DNA of 64,000 bases from Marimonas lutisalis (lineage in GTDB: Bacteria > Pseudomonadota > Alphaproteobacteria > Rhodobacterales > Rhodobacteraceae): positions 890,952-954,951 of the forward strand of contig NZ_SKCI01000001.1 in the NCBI RefSeq assembly GCF_005434965.1, written 5' to 3'. A program made the position numbers and the translations under genes. Below the pieces are notes generated by a model that searched no databases, had not been told where the DNA came from, and worked only from the letters and a program-made list of their open reading frames with translations. Shown piece by piece: positions 8,804 through 17,285 of the stretch; position 1 is the stretch's first letter, and every line of letters begins with the position of its first letter.

Positions 8804-9967
8804 ATGGCCGTGATCAACCGTATTGCCGGTTTTGCCGAGGAGATGACCGCGTGGCGGCGGCACATTCACGAGAACCCGGAACTGGCCCGGGATTGCCACG
8901 AAACCGCGGCCTATGTCGTAGAACGGCTGAAGGAATTCGGCATCACCGAGATCACCACGGGCTGGGCCGAAAGCGGTGTGGTCGCCGTGATCGAGGGGCA
9001 GGGCGAGGGCCCGACGATCGGGTTGCGTGCGGATATGGACGCGCTGCCGATGACCGAGATCACCGGGCTCGACTATGCCTCGAAGGTCCCCGGCAAGATG
9101 CATGCCTGCGGCCATGACGGGCATACCGCGATGCTTCTGGGGGCGGCGAAATACCTGGCGGAGACGCGCAATTTCGCGGGCCGCGCGGTGCTGCTTTTTC
9201 AGCCGGACGAGGAAGGCGGCGGTGGTGGCGAGGCCATGGTGCAGGAAGGCGTGATGGAGAAATACGCCATCGACGAGGTCTATGCGATCCATAATGGACC
9301 GGGGCTCGAAGCGGGGATGATCGCGCTGGCGCCGGGGCCGTTGATGGCGGCGGTTGACAGTTTCTATATCGATATCCAGGGCCGGGGCGGGCATGGGGCG
9401 ATGCCGCATGAATCGGCCGATCCTGTCGTGGCCGCGGTGGGAATTGTTCAGGCAATTCAAACGATTGTCAGCCGCAACAACGATGCGCAGAAACGCCTGG
9501 TGGTGTCGGTGACGAAGATCGATACGGGCACGGCCACCAACATCATCCCCGACACCGCGCATATCTGCGGCACGGTGCGCACCTTCGACCCGGAAGTGCG
9601 CGACTTGGTCGAGCGCCGCATGGGCGAGATCGTGGCGGGCCAGGCGGCCAGCTTTGGCGTGGAGGTGAAGCTGAATTATGACCGCGGCTATCCACCGACA
9701 GTAAACCACGAGAAACAGGCGATTTTCGCCGCCGAGGTGGCGCGCGACGTGGTGGGTGAGACGCTGGTGGATGACAATGCCACGCCGCTGATGGCGGCCG
9801 AGGATTTCTCCTACATGCTGGAGGCGCGGCCCGGCGCTTATGTCTTTGTCGGCAATGGCGTGGACGGGGCGATGGTGCATCACCCAGCCTACGATTTCAA
9901 CGACGAGATCGCCCCGGTGGGCGCGTCCTTCCTGGCCCGGCTGGTGGAAAAGGCCGCGCCGCTTTAA
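8804..9967 (+). CDS. M20-family amidohydrolase (hippurate hydrolase-like), second of a tandem pair
   Basis: Also 387 residues and alignable end to end with the preceding gene; the first eleven residues (MAVINRIAGFA) are identical. All M20 ligands are kept (CGHDGH, PDEE, AIHNGP, GGHGAMPHES, HHPAYDFND). Differences lie in the substrate side, for example HNGPGLEAGM versus HTDPFGGLGE in the third ligand loop, so the two enzymes may accept different acyl-amino acids. The downstream intergenic region is rich in repeats. Confidence 0.92.
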   Translation: MAVINRIAGFAEEMTAWRRHIHENPELARDCHETAAYVVERLKEFGITEITTGWAESGVVAVIEGQGEGPTIGLRADMDALPMTEITGLDYASKVPGKMHACGHDGHTAMLLGAAKYLAETRNFAGRAVLLFQPDEEGGGGGEAMVQEGVMEKYAIDEVYAIHNGPGLEAGMIALAPGPLMAAVDSFYIDIQGRGGHGAMPHESADPVVAAVGIVQAIQTIVSRNNDAQKRLVVSVTKIDTGTATNIIPDTAHICGTVRTFDPEVRDLVERRMGEIVAGQAASFGVEVKLNYDRGYPPTVNHEKQAIFAAEVARDVVGETLVDDNATPLMAAEDFSYMLEARPGAYVFVGNGVDGAMVHHPAYDFNDEIAPVGASFLARLVEKAAPL

Positions 9968-10133
9968 ACAAGGCTGAAGGCAGCGTCCCGCGCGGTTAAC
10001 GCGATTTTTCCGCGAAAAATCGGGGGGTGACTCCCGGCTGGCATCCGGCTGACATGCGTGCACCGCCGCAATGCGGACTGTTTTGCGCACAGAGTGTTTA
10101 ACCCATCGCGCGGTGCGTGGAGCCAGGACAGAT

Positions 10134-10182
10134 GCGAGGGGCCAGCCCCTCGCGCTCCCCGGGATATTTTTTGCAAGATGAA
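10134..10182 (+). repeat. 3'-end repeat, hairpin + ATATTT + GCAAGATGAA (copy c)
   Basis: GCGAGGGG-CCAG-CCCCTCGC (10134-10153) is a perfect 8-bp stem, followed by GCTCCCCGGGATATTTTTT and GCAAGATGAA. The hairpin plus T-run would also serve as a terminator for the M20 genes, in whose orientation it lies. The hairpin is identical to that of the copy at 25101. Confidence 0.7.
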
Positions 10183-10214
10183 CGACGGGGCATCGGGTTC
10201 TCGGTGCCCCATAT

Positions 10215-10260
10215 TTCATCTTGCCTTAAATATCCCGGGGGTTTGGGGGCAGAGCCCCCA
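10215..10260 (-). repeat. 3'-end repeat, hairpin + ATATTT + GCAAGATGAA (copy d)
   Basis: Read on the minus strand: stem TGGGGGC/GCCCCCA (10260-10244), then CCCGGGATATTTAAGGCAAG and ATGAA. It follows the SDR gene in the same orientation. Its tail faces the tail of copy c, so the two form one large inverted repeat. Confidence 0.7.
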
Positions 10261-10308
10261 ACGCCTGCGCGGCCGAACGGCGCCGGGCCCCGCATTTCAG
10301 GCGTGCCG

Positions 10309-11016
10309 TTACCAGGTTTCGCCGAAAGGGCGCAGGTCAAGCTCGAAGCTCCAGGCCTGGCGTTCCTGGTTTGCCAGCATCAGCGCGGCGTCGGCCACGC
10401 CCTCGGCGGTCAGAAAGAAGCTTTCGGGCTTGTCGGGGAAGCGGGCAAGCGCGCGGGGCTTGTCGACGATGCCGTCGAGGATCAGGTAAGCCACGTGGAT
10501 GTTCTCGGGGCCAAGCTGACGGGCGAGTGACTGGGCGATGGAGCGTTGCGCGGCCTTGGCGGCGGCGAAGGCGACCGAGCCGGGGCGACCGCGCAGCGCG
10601 GCGCCGGCACCGATGACGAGGATCGTGCCCCGCCCGGCGGCGCGCATGTCGGGCAGGGCCGCCTGCGCGGCGTGGAAAAGGCCGAGCGCGTTGACGGCGA
10701 AATTGTCCTGCAGAGCCTCGGGGCCGAGATCGTCGATGGTGCCCCAGATCGCGTTGCCGGCATTGTAGACGAGGGTGCTGGGCGGGCCCATCTGTGCGCG
10801 GATCGTGGCGATCGTATCGGCGACTGCGCCTGCATCGGTCACATCGCAGGCATAGCCCTGCGCGCCGTCGATTTCGGCGGCCATGTCCCGCATTTTCGCG
10901 CCGTCGCGGGAACAGAGCGCCGTGGCGTGGCCTGCGGCGGAAAAGCGGCGCGCGAGGGCCAGGCCGTTGCCGGGGCCCACGCCGAGGATCGCGCAGACGG
11001 GTTTACCTGTGGTCAT
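10309..11016 (-). CDS. divergent short-chain dehydrogenase/reductase-like protein
   Basis: A 235-residue Rossmann protein. The dinucleotide loop is GVGPGNG (near residue 10) and the NAG motif is VYNAGNAIWG, both SDR-like. The catalytic Ser and Tyr are not canonical: the YxxxK position reads AFAAAK (Phe instead of Tyr) and the Ser strand reads VIGAGAA. A known SDR subgroup shows the same Phe-xxx-Lys, so this is probably a family property, not damage. Reaction unknown. Start at the ATG of MTTGKPV with GGAGCC upstream; divergent from agmatinase with 83 bp between starts. Confidence 0.8.
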   Translation of the reverse strand: MTTGKPVCAILGVGPGNGLALARRFSAAGHATALCSRDGAKMRDMAAEIDGAQGYACDVTDAGAVADTIATIRAQMGPPSTLVYNAGNAIWGTIDDLGPEALQDNFAVNALGLFHAAQAALPDMRAAGRGTILVIGAGAALRGRPGSVAFAAAKAAQRSIAQSLARQLGPENIHVAYLILDGIVDKPRALARFPDKPESFFLTAEGVADAALMLANQERQAWSFELDLRPFGETW

Positions 11017-11099
11017 TCGGGGCTCCTTTCGCGGTGAATGCGCTTGACCTTGAGCCTGAGGGTGCCAAGCATTGGCGGCAACGACAAGGGGAGGCCGCG

Positions 11100-12068
11100 A
11101 TGGCGCTGGAAGATGCAAAACACATGGTGGACCAGGCGTTCACCCGCGACAGCCACCGGGGGCATTCCTTTGAGAATACCTTTGCCGGGGCGACATCCTT
11201 TTTGCGCCGGCGCTACAGCAAGGACCTGACCGATGTCGATATCGCGGTCACCGGTATCCCGTTCGACATGGCGGTGACCAACCGCCCCGGCACCCGGCTG
11301 GGCCCGCGCGCGATCCGCGAGGCGAGCGCGCTCCTGGCGCCGGATCCGCCCTATGGCTGGGGATTCAGCCCGGTCGAGGAGTTCAACATCGTCGACTATG
11401 GCGACCTGGCCTATGACTATGCCGATATCCCGGCCTTTCCGGGCGCGGTGCAGGCGCATATCGAGGGGATCCTGAAGGCCGGCGCAGCCAGCGTGTGCCT
11501 GGGCGGGGATCATTACATTTCTTTCCCGATCCTGAAGGCTTATGCCGAGAAGTTCGGGCCAATCTCGCTGATCCAGGTGGATGCGCATACCGATACCTGG
11601 CCCGATGACAACATGGAGCGCGTCGATCACGGCACGATGTTCTACAAGGCGGTGAAATCGGGCATCGTCGATCCTGCAAGCAGCGTGCAGGTCGGTATTC
11701 GCACGGTGAACGAAGAGACGCTGGGCGTGAACATCATCGACGCGCGCGAAGTGCATGAAAAGGGCCCGCAAGTCGCCGCCGCGAAGGCGCGCGAGATCGT
11801 CGGCGACCGGCCGGTTTACCTGAGTTTTGACATCGACGGGCTGGACCCGGCCTTTGCCCCCGGCACGGGCACGCCGGTCTGGGGTGGGCTGTCGAGCGGG
11901 CAGGCCTCGATCCTGCTGCGTGACCTGGCGGGGATCAACCTGGTGGGGGGAGACGTGGTGGAAGTGTCACCGCCCTTCGATACTTCGGGCGCCACGGCGG
12001 TGGCGGGCGCGCATGTGGCGATGGAGATCATCTGTCTGTGGGCCTGGACGCGGCGCGGAAACGGATAG
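11100..12068 (+). CDS. speB: agmatinase
   Basis: A 322-residue ureohydrolase that converts agmatine to putrescine and urea using two Mn2+ ions. Ligands are clear: GGDH (135-138), DAHTD (161-165) and the later DIDGLDP, followed by GGDVVEVSPPFD. The ATG at 11100 has AAGGGGAGG upstream; a much longer in-frame extension overlaps the divergent SDR and is not coding. Related guanidino-acid hydrolases share the motifs, so agmatine is the likeliest but not the only substrate. Putrescine made here could feed the Puu-type cluster at 25-30 kb. Confidence 0.9.
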   Translation: MALEDAKHMVDQAFTRDSHRGHSFENTFAGATSFLRRRYSKDLTDVDIAVTGIPFDMAVTNRPGTRLGPRAIREASALLAPDPPYGWGFSPVEEFNIVDYGDLAYDYADIPAFPGAVQAHIEGILKAGAASVCLGGDHYISFPILKAYAEKFGPISLIQVDAHTDTWPDDNMERVDHGTMFYKAVKSGIVDPASSVQVGIRTVNEETLGVNIIDAREVHEKGPQVAAAKAREIVGDRPVYLSFDIDGLDPAFAPGTGTPVWGGLSSGQASILLRDLAGINLVGGDVVEVSPPFDTSGATAVAGAHVAMEIICLWAWTRRGNG

Positions 12069-12097
12069 CCTGCGCGTGGCTGCCAGCGGTCGACAGA

Positions 12098-12120
12098 TGA
12101 GTAGTTTTGGCAAGATGAAG
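12098..12120 (+). repeat. 3'-end repeat, GTAGTTTTGGCAAGATGAAG (copy e)
   Basis: TGAGTAGTTTTGGCAAGATG followed by AAG sits between agmatinase and the DUF1499 gene in the same orientation; it matches the minus-strand copy at 50402-50430 apart from the T-run. Confidence 0.55.
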
Positions 12121-12122
12121 CA

Positions 12123-12530
12123 ATGGGTTGGAAGATGATCTTTGCGTGGATCCTGTTGGCGGCGATCGTGGCGTTCGGCGCCTGGGTGCGCCTGGCGCCC
12201 AGCGATCCGGCACGCTGGCACCGGATGCCGGAAAACGTGGCCGACAAGACATTCGAGGGCGGCGCGATGCGCGTTGTCCAGGCCGGGCCCGGGGCGCTGG
12301 CGCGGCTGGACAAGATCGCGCGCGCCTGGCCGCGCACACGAGTTCTGGCCGGGTCGGTGGACGAGGGCATGGTGACCTATGTCACCCGCACGGCGCTGTG
12401 GGGCTTTCCCGATTACACCACCGTGCGGCAGGTGGGCGACCGGCTGGAGCTTTATGCGCGGCTACGATTTGGGCGCGGCGACATGGGCGTCAACCGGGCG
12501 CGGCTGGAGGCCTGGCTGGCCCAGTTGTGA
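12123..12530 (+). CDS. DUF1499 family membrane-anchored protein
   Basis: A 135-residue protein with one N-terminal membrane segment (FAWILLAAIVAFGAWV). The rest resembles the DUF1499 family, including RLDKIARAWPRT, VTYVTRTALWGFPDYTTV and a basic C-terminal RARLEAWL. Function unknown; the family is common in alphaproteobacteria and plants. It follows agmatinase after 54 bp. Its last 69 bases are overlapped antisense by the small secreted-protein gene on the other strand. Confidence 0.85.
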   Translation: MGWKMIFAWILLAAIVAFGAWVRLAPSDPARWHRMPENVADKTFEGGAMRVVQAGPGALARLDKIARAWPRTRVLAGSVDEGMVTYVTRTALWGFPDYTTVRQVGDRLELYARLRFGRGDMGVNRARLEAWLAQL

Positions 12531-12755
12531 GCTGAGGCAGCCATCGGAGATCTTGCGCCACATCGGTACATTTAGGCTCATCTGGCATTGCGCCATGAAC
12601 ATCTTGCCATCGACCTGCAGGCAGATGGTTTCGCCCAGTTCGACGCGCGCGCCGCTTTTGTCGGTGCAATAGCAATCGACCGTCTTGCCACCGATCGTGG
12701 CGTCGGCGAACGCGGGCATGGGAAGCGCCGCTAGTATCAGGGCCAACCTGCGCAT
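12462..12755 (-). CDS. small secreted protein of unknown function
   Basis: A 97-residue protein. A signal peptide (MRRLALILAALPMPAFA) is followed by a compact domain with paired cysteines: VDCYCTDKSG, GETICLQV, FMAQCQMSLN and ISDGC. I recognise no named family. The conserved-looking part ends at about residue 74; the last 20 residues (LGQPGLQPRP onward) run antisense through the end of the DUF1499 gene and may be a read-through extension after loss of an earlier stop. A GTG at 12764 is an alternative start. Confidence 0.65.
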   Translation of the reverse strand: MRRLALILAALPMPAFADATIGGKTVDCYCTDKSGARVELGETICLQVDGKMFMAQCQMSLNVPMWRKISDGCLSSQLGQPGLQPRPVDAHVAAPKS

Positions 12756-12818
12756 ATCTAACACTTATCACGAGGCGCGGCCTTGACCAAGGCCGGGCAA
12801 TAGGAGACAGGAACGGCC

Positions 12819-13868
12819 ATGGTGCCCTTGGACAGATTGCAGCAGATAACCGGACGGTTCGAGTTTCTCGAGGCGAAGATGGCCGAGGGGGGGGCGGATA
12901 TTGCCAAGCTGGCCAAGGAGTATTCCGACCTGAAGCCGGTGGTCGAGGAGATCGGCGAGTATCGCCGGCTGCTGGACGATATCGCCGAGGCCGAGGCGAT
13001 GCTGGACGATCCGGAGATGAAAGCGCTGGCCGAGGAGGAACTGCCGGAACTGCGTGCACGCCTGCCCAAAGTGGAAGAGGCGCTGCAACTGGCGCTTCTG
13101 CCCAAGGACGAGGCGGATGCGCGCCCGGCGCTGATCGAGATCCGGCCCGGTACGGGCGGGGACGAGGCGGCGCTGTTTGCGGGGGACCTGTTGCGTATGT
13201 ACCAGCGCTATGCCGAGGCGCGGGGCTGGAGATTCGAGATCCTGGAGCAGAGCCTGACCGAGCTGGGCGGGATCAAGGAGGTGGTCGCGCGCGTCAGCGG
13301 CGACAACGTCTTTGCGCGGCTGAAGTTTGAGAGCGGCGTGCACCGGGTGCAGCGCGTCCCCGAAACCGAGAGCGGCGGGCGGATTCACACCAGCGCGGCG
13401 ACGGTGGCAGTGCTGCCCGAGGCGGAGGACGTGGATATCGAGGTGGATCCGGGCGACATCCGCATCGACACGATGCGTGCCAGCGGGGCCGGGGGGCAGC
13501 ACGTGAACACCACCGATTCGGCGGTGCGGATCACGCATATCCCGAGCGGAATCGTGGTGACGAGTTCGGAAAAATCGCAGCACCAGAACCGGGCAATCGC
13601 CATGCAGGTGCTGAAAACGCGGCTTTTCGACATGGAGCGCCAGCGCGCCGCCGATGAGCGTGCGGCGGACCGCAAGGCGCAGGTGGGCAGCGGCGACCGC
13701 AGCGAGCGGATCCGGACCTACAACTTTCCGCAGGGGCGGATGACCGACCACCGGATCAACCTGACGCTTTACAAGCTGGACCAGGTGATGGCGGGGGACC
13801 TGGACGAGGTGATCGACGCGTTGATCGCGGATCACCAGGCCAGCCTGCTGGCGGAGATGGCGGAGTGA
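12819..13868 (+). CDS. prfA: peptide chain release factor 1
   Basis: A 349-residue class I release factor that reads UAA and UAG in the ribosomal A site and triggers peptidyl-tRNA hydrolysis. The codon-recognition tripeptide is PET (181-183, the RF1-type PxT) and the catalytic GGQ is at 225-227 ([10 protein letters not shown]). Length is close to the usual 360. It overlaps prmC by four bases (GTGA), so the factor and its methyltransferase are translationally coupled. Confidence 0.97.
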   Translation: MVPLDRLQQITGRFEFLEAKMAEGGADIAKLAKEYSDLKPVVEEIGEYRRLLDDIAEAEAMLDDPEMKALAEEELPELRARLPKVEEALQLALLPKDEADARPALIEIRPGTGGDEAALFAGDLLRMYQRYAEARGWRFEILEQSLTELGGIKEVVARVSGDNVFARLKFESGVHRVQRVPETESGGRIHTSAATVAVLPEAEDVDIEVDPGDIRIDTMRASGAGGQHVNTTDSAVRITHIPSGIVVTSSEKSQHQNRAIAMQVLKTRLFDMERQRAADERAADRKAQVGSGDRSERIRTYNFPQGRMTDHRINLTLYKLDQVMAGDLDEVIDALIADHQASLLAEMAE

Positions 13869-14710
13869 GCGGCACGGTCCGCGACATGACCAAAGCCGCA
13901 CGCGAGGCGCTGGAGAAGGCCGGTATTCCCGGGGCGGCGCGCGAGGCGCATATCCTGGTGGCCATTGCCACGGGCATTCCGCGTGACCGGCTGAGCCTGT
14001 CGATGCAGGATGCGGTGGAGCAGGCGCAGTGGGATGCGTTGAACGGGATCCTGCCCGAGCGGCTGGCGAGAAAGCCGTTGTCGCATATCCTGGGACAGCG
14101 GGACTTTTTCAAACACAACTTCAAGGTCTCGCCGCAAGTGCTTGATCCGAGGCCGGAAACTGAAGTTTTGGTTGAGCTGGCGCTGGCCGCGCCCTTTGCG
14201 AGTGTCCTGGACCTTGGCACCGGGTCGGGTGCGATCGTGATCTCGCTTCTGGCCGAGCGTCCGACCGGGCAGGCGGTGGCGACCGACCTGTCGCCCGCGG
14301 CGCTGGACGTGGCCCGCGAAAATGCCGAACGGATCGGCGTGGCCGACCGCTGCACTTTCCTTTTGTCTGATTGGTTCGCGGCGGTCGACGGGCGGTTCGA
14401 CCTGATCGTGTCGAACCCGCCCTATATCGCGGCCGATGAAATGAAGGGACTGGCGCCCGAACTGGCGCATGAGCCGCGCCTGGCGCTGACGGACGAGGGC
14501 GACGGGCTGAGCGCCTACCGCGCGATCACCGCAGGCGCGCCAGCGCATCTGGAGCCGGGCGGGCGGCTGATGGTGGAGATCGGGCCGACGCAGGGGGCGG
14601 CGGTGGCGGAGATGTTTCGCGCGGCGGGGCTTGAAAACGTCGCCGTGCATCCCGATCTTGATGGAAGAGACCGCGTTGTAAGCGGTCGAATGCCACAAAA
14701 GCGCGACTGA
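13865..14710 (+). CDS. prmC: release factor glutamine methyltransferase
   Basis: A 281-residue SAM-dependent N5-glutamine methyltransferase that methylates the Gln of the GGQ motif in RF1 and RF2. It has an alpha-helical N-terminal domain, PRPETE (95-100), the SAM loop LDLGTGSG (115-122) and the catalytic NPPY (184-187). It starts at GTG 13865 inside the end of prfA. A TGCCCG/CGGGCA stem (14744-14760) lies 33 bp past the stop. Confidence 0.96.
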   Translation: MSGTVRDMTKAAREALEKAGIPGAAREAHILVAIATGIPRDRLSLSMQDAVEQAQWDALNGILPERLARKPLSHILGQRDFFKHNFKVSPQVLDPRPETEVLVELALAAPFASVLDLGTGSGAIVISLLAERPTGQAVATDLSPAALDVARENAERIGVADRCTFLLSDWFAAVDGRFDLIVSNPPYIAADEMKGLAPELAHEPRLALTDEGDGLSAYRAITAGAPAHLEPGGRLMVEIGPTQGAAVAEMFRAAGLENVAVHPDLDGRDRVVSGRMPQKRD

Positions 14711-14937
14711 ATCGCAACGAATGCGGCGAAAAACCGCGTGAATTGCCCGGGAAACGGGCAGTTAGCTCTTGTTAATCGGAGCGTGGCATGTTTACTCACA
14801 TGTATCAGCGCGGTGAAAGCGATGCTCGCCCTCCCCCTGATACCAAGCCAGAAAAGTTTCGATCCGGAAGCATTCAAGGCGCCTGCGGCGCAAGACCGGG
14901 AAACAAAGGCCAGACAGTTAACTGGACCAAGGACAAC

Positions 14938-15456
14938 ATGAGATCATCGAAATCCCGCTCGCGGTCGAAGAGCAACCGCAACCGCCCGTCCGGCAATATC
15001 GTTAACCGTGTGTTCGACAGTTCCGGGCCCGAGGGCAAGGTGCGCGGCACGCCGCAGCAGATCATCGACAAGTACAACCAGCTGGCCCGCGATGCGCAGC
15101 TGGCGAATGACCGCGTTGCGACCGAGAACTTCCAGCAGCACGCCGAGCACTACCTGCGGATGCTGAGCGAAGCCCAGCGCGAGCAGGATGCCCGCCGCGA
15201 GGAGCAGGAGCGTCAGAACCGCGACCGCCAGGCCGAGCGCGACCGCGAGCGCGCCCAGCGGCAGGAACGCGAGATGAACGGTGGCCAACTGGTCGAGGAT
15301 CCGGGCGCGCGGCCGCAACCGGACGTGATCGAGGCCGGCGGCAGCGATGACAGCGGTCTGGTGGAAACGCCCGAGAGCGGCGCGGAGAAGCCGCGCAGCC
15401 GGAAGCCCCGGAAAGACAAGGCCGAGGCCGACACCGAGGCGAAGGCGGCCGAGTAG
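14938..15456 (+). CDS. DUF4167 domain protein, highly charged
   Basis: A 172-residue, very polar protein. The N-terminus is basic (RSSKSRSRSKSNRNRPSG) and runs into the DUF4167 core NIVNRVFDSSGPEGKVRGT and a region ending in HAEHYLRML. A long Arg/Glu/Gln-rich coiled-coil-like stretch and an acidic/basic low-complexity tail follow. The family is restricted mainly to alphaproteobacteria and may bind RNA or ribosomes, but this is not established. I use the ATG at 14938 with CCAAGGA upstream; the 50 extra in-frame residues before it look non-coding. Confidence 0.85.
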   Translation: MRSSKSRSRSKSNRNRPSGNIVNRVFDSSGPEGKVRGTPQQIIDKYNQLARDAQLANDRVATENFQQHAEHYLRMLSEAQREQDARREEQERQNRDRQAERDRERAQRQEREMNGGQLVEDPGARPQPDVIEAGGSDDSGLVETPESGAEKPRSRKPRKDKAEADTEAKAAE

Positions 15457-15477
15457 GCCTGCCACGGTCTTCGCGCG

Positions 15478-16317
15478 TCAGCCTTCGAGGCTGCGCGCGA
15501 GGGCGCAGAATTTCTCAAGCGAGACGGTTTCGGCGCGGTCGGTGGGCGCAATGCCCGCCGCGATCAGCCGATCCTCGATATCCGGGGCAAGGCCCTTCAA
15601 AGCCGCGCGCAGCATCTTGCGCCGTTGGTTGAAGGCCATCGCCACGACCTTTTCCAGCAGTTTCGGATTGGCCGGGTAGCGCGGTTCGGGCAGGGCCGTG
15701 AGGTGCACCACCGCCGAGGAGACCTTGGGCGGGGGGGTGAAAGCCTGTGGCGGCAGGTTCATCACGATACGGGCGTTGCTGCGCCACTGGGCGAGGATGG
15801 CAAGCCGACCGTAAGCCTTGGAGCCGGGCTGGGCCACGATGCGCTCGGCCACCTCGCGCTGGAACATCAGCGTGAGGCTGGTCCAGAAGGGCGGCCATTT
15901 ATCCGGGGTGAGCCAGCGCACCAGAAGCTCGGTGCCGACGTTGTAGGGCAGGTTGGCGGCCACGCGAATAGGCGGCGTGAGATGTTCCAGCGGGTCGATC
16001 CTGAGCGCATCACCCTCGATCACCGTCAGGCGGCCGGGATAGGCGGCGGCGATCTCATTCAGCGCCGGCAGGCAGCGGGCATCCTTTTCGATCGCCAGAA
16101 CGTGACGCGCGCCTTCGGCCAGCAGGCCACGGGTGAGCCCCCCGGGACCGGGGCCGATTTCCAGCACGTCGCATTCGCCCAGATCGCCGGCCGAACGGGC
16201 GATCTTGGCGGTGAGGTTGAGATCCAGCAGGAAGTTCTGCCCCAGCGATTTGCGCGCCGAAAGGCCGTGCGACGCGATCACCTCGCGCAGGGGGGGCAGG
16301 GTGTCGATCGCGCTCAT
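15478..16317 (-). CDS. rsmA: 16S rRNA dimethyladenosine transferase
   Basis: A 279-residue KsgA-type methyltransferase that dimethylates two adjacent adenosines near the 3' end of 16S rRNA during small-subunit assembly. Motifs: [10 protein letters not shown] (23-32), the SAM loop [15 protein letters not shown], and the catalytic [11 protein letters not shown]. The ATG overlaps the pdxA stop (ATGA). Last gene of the lptF-lptG-lptD-surA-pdxA-rsmA unit. Confidence 0.97.
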   Translation of the reverse strand: MSAIDTLPPLREVIASHGLSARKSLGQNFLLDLNLTAKIARSAGDLGECDVLEIGPGPGGLTRGLLAEGARHVLAIEKDARCLPALNEIAAAYPGRLTVIEGDALRIDPLEHLTPPIRVAANLPYNVGTELLVRWLTPDKWPPFWTSLTLMFQREVAERIVAQPGSKAYGRLAILAQWRSNARIVMNLPPQAFTPPPKVSSAVVHLTALPEPRYPANPKLLEKVVAMAFNQRRKMLRAALKGLAPDIEDRLIAAGIAPTDRAETVSLEKFCALARSLEG

Positions 16318-17285
16318 CGCGTGCTTCCGGCCATGCGCCAGGCCATGCGCAGCGCCTCGATCGTCGAGGACGGGTTGGCGATGCCCTGGCCGGCGATGTC
16401 AAACGCCGTGCCGTGATCGGGCGAGGTGCGGATGAAGGGCAGGCCGAGCGTGACGTTCACCCCGCGGTCGAAATCGAGCGTCTTGATCGGGATAAGCGCC
16501 TGGTCGTGATAGGCACAGATCGCCGCGTCATAGCGGGTGCGGGCGGCGGCGTGGAACATCGTATCGGCGGGCAGCGGGCCGGTCAGGTCAAAGCCGTCGG
16601 CGCGCATCCGGTCGAGCAGCGGGATCATCATCTCGATTTCCTCGCGGCCCATGGCGCCGCCTTCGCCGGCATGGGGGTTCAGACCGGCCACGGCGATGCG
16701 CGGCGCGGCGATGCCGAACTGGCGTTTCAGACCGTCATGGGTGATGCGGATCGTGGTTTCCAGCAGGTCGCGGGTAAAGCGTTCGGGCACTTCGGACAGC
16801 GGGATGTGGATCGTCGTGGGCACGACGCGCAGCTGATCGGAGGCCAGCATCATCACGACGTGGTCGATCCCCGCCAGCGCGGCGAGGTATTCGGTATGGC
16901 CCGGATAGAGAAAGCCGGCGCCGTCCTTGAGCGCCTTCTTGTGAATCGGTGCGGTGCAGACCGCGCCCGCGGCGCCGCTCTGCGCGAGGTCCACGGCGCG
17001 GGCGATCACGTCGATCACGCCCTGGGCGTTGGCGGGGTCGGGCCGGCCCGGGGTGGCGGGGCCGGCGAAATCGTGTCGCAGCACGGGCAGGGCGGTTTGC
17101 ATGGCCGCGGCGGCGGCCGCGGGCGTGTCGATTTCGGCCACCGGGCAATCGGCGGGCAGGTGGCGCGGGTCGCCCATCCAGGCGAGTGTGATCTCGCCCC
17201 TGAGCGCGGCCCAGGCCTTCATGGCAAGCTCGGGGCCGATGCCCGCGGGCTCGCCGCAGGTCAGGACGATCGGCGCGGGGCTCAT
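16314..17285 (-). CDS. pdxA: 4-hydroxythreonine-4-phosphate dehydrogenase
   Basis: A 323-residue NAD-dependent enzyme of pyridoxal phosphate synthesis (DXP-dependent route), oxidising 4-phosphohydroxy-L-threonine. It shows [12 protein letters not shown] (9-20), the histidine of [19 protein letters not shown] and the final [11 protein letters not shown]. The start overlaps the surA stop by four bases and its own stop overlaps rsmA, so all three are co-translated. Confidence 0.96.
   Translation of the reverse strand: MSPAPIVLTCGEPAGIGPELAMKAWAALRGEITLAWMGDPRHLPADCPVAEIDTPAAAAAAMQTALPVLRHDFAGPATPGRPDPANAQGVIDVIARAVDLAQSGAAGAVCTAPIHKKALKDGAGFLYPGHTEYLAALAGIDHVVMMLASDQLRVVPTTIHIPLSEVPERFTRDLLETTIRITHDGLKRQFGIAAPRIAVAGLNPHAGEGGAMGREEIEMMIPLLDRMRADGFDLTGPLPADTMFHAAARTRYDAAICAYHDQALIPIKTLDFDRGVNVTLGLPFIRTSPDHGTAFDIAGQGIANPSSTIEALRMAWRMAGSTR

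Larger units (their letters stand above)
9968..10308. other. 341-bp gene-free spacer filled with repeats
   Basis: No open frame here is supported. The left part (10022-10066) carries two short modules also found near 30016-30060. The right part holds two inverted copies of the hairpin/ATATTT/GCAAGATGAA repeat (10134-10182 and 10215-10260), facing each other across a GGGGCA/TGCCCC stem. Both flanking genes end here. Confidence 0.7.
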
